Shown here: positions 59,457 through 60,000 of the stretch, piece after piece | Layout: each line of letters begins with the position of its first letter | Position numbering within the stretch: the first letter of the stretch is position 1 | Assembly: GCA_903813345.2 (NCBI GenBank) | Contig: CAIIXF020000012.1 | Span: 13,748,932-13,808,931 of the forward strand | Origin: Owenia fusiformis | Lineage: Eukaryota > Annelida > Polychaeta > Sabellida > Oweniidae | Length of the DNA: 60,000 nt | Direction of reading: 5' to 3' | Notes under the pieces: generated by a model | Told to the model about the DNA's origin: nothing | Seen by the model: only the letters and a program-made list of their open reading frames with translations | Databases searched by the model: none | Position numbers and translations under genes: made by a program

Positions 59457-59794
59457 TCAGTCAACATTACATAAAGGACCATGTTTTTTTCCGGAAGTTT
59501 TCAATAATTGGTTTAAGAGAAAAACATTGTTGAATTCAGTTCACCATATCGATACCTATCCTTTTGGTTATAGACCAATCGGAATCAAATGAATCCCTAT
59601 ATTTAACAAATAAATCGTAATTAAAACCAAATAAATTCTATGTTAGGATGTCTCCAGGGAATATGTATGCAAATTGTAGAGACTTTACTCTTAAAGGTGA
59701 AGAAATGAGAGTAAATATACAGACTTGGGACTTGTTCTGGCCCGGCTACTATAATATTTAACATCTGCACAACTAATTTTATTCTTTCATGCCT

Positions 59795-59885
59795 TTCAAT
59801 ACTTCCCTCGGGAAATATTTATATCTCCCCTTGGTCCATTCGGTCCCTCGGGGAGATATAAACATATCCCCCAGGATATACCCTA
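59795..59885. repeat. CCTCGGGGAGATAT hairpin insertion in unit B
   Basis: ATATTTATATCTCCCCTTGG pairs with the CGGGGAGATATAAACATAT stretch. Copy A lacks it near 40093. Confidence 0.7.
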
Positions 59886-60000
59886 TATCCAAAACCTCCC
59901 AGTACATAAACCTTATATATGCGTTATTTACATCAATCGTTCACTGATAACTCGTGTAATATCATATATATATCCATTTGTTACGACTTTAGTTCTCAGA

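Larger units (their letters stand above)
49215..60000 (-). repeat. Segmental duplication unit B
   Basis: Partner of unit A in the same orientation, about 20 kb away, continuing past the window end. Exons differ by few substitutions, so the duplication is much younger than the split from paralogue 1. Confidence 0.9.

Overview
The window is AT-rich genomic DNA from an animal, not a microbe. It contains spliced genes with canonical GT-AG introns, LINE fragments and very many small DNA-transposon remnants. Dense non-autonomous and fold-back elements plus tandemly duplicated transporter genes suit a marine invertebrate. A mollusc or other lophotrochozoan is my guess, but nothing here fixes the phylum.

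The only convincing host genes are three SLC43A3-like solute carriers (major facilitator superfamily), all on the minus strand. Paralogue 1 (3691-4470) shows only its first two coding exons, next to a 500-base assembly gap. Copies A (29756-39028) and B (49152-58012) each have eight coding exons with matching splice phases, inside a roughly 10-11 kb direct segmental duplication (about 29.7-40.4 kb and 49.2-60 kb). Copy B is intact and reads as about 579 residues. Copy A has a 13-bp deletion in its first coding exon and a shorter, altered C-terminus.

Almost everything else is mobile or repetitive. 0-2.5 kb: a broken gene of a transposon-associated family with a TGCDT-like motif and Cys-rich tail, then a tRNA-like sequence. 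7.5-11.9 kb: a ~2 kb-arm palindrome carrying two head-to-head broken genes of that same family. 16.4-25.7 kb: two inverted copies of a ~1.4 kb repeat around 6.5 kb of apparently non-coding DNA. 26.6-29.5 kb: two LINE fragments. 30-60 kb: mariner-like, PIF/Harbinger-like and fold-back MITEs, in and between the transporter introns.

The A/B duplication allows internal comparison. Several insertions occupied in one copy are empty in the other: a 3.2 kb terminal-inverted-repeat element, two adjacent GAACG-rich MITEs, a 707-bp fold-back element and a hairpin MITE. The LINE 3' fragment likewise has an unoccupied counterpart at 38.2 kb. I found no CRISPR array, rRNA or bacterial-type operon.
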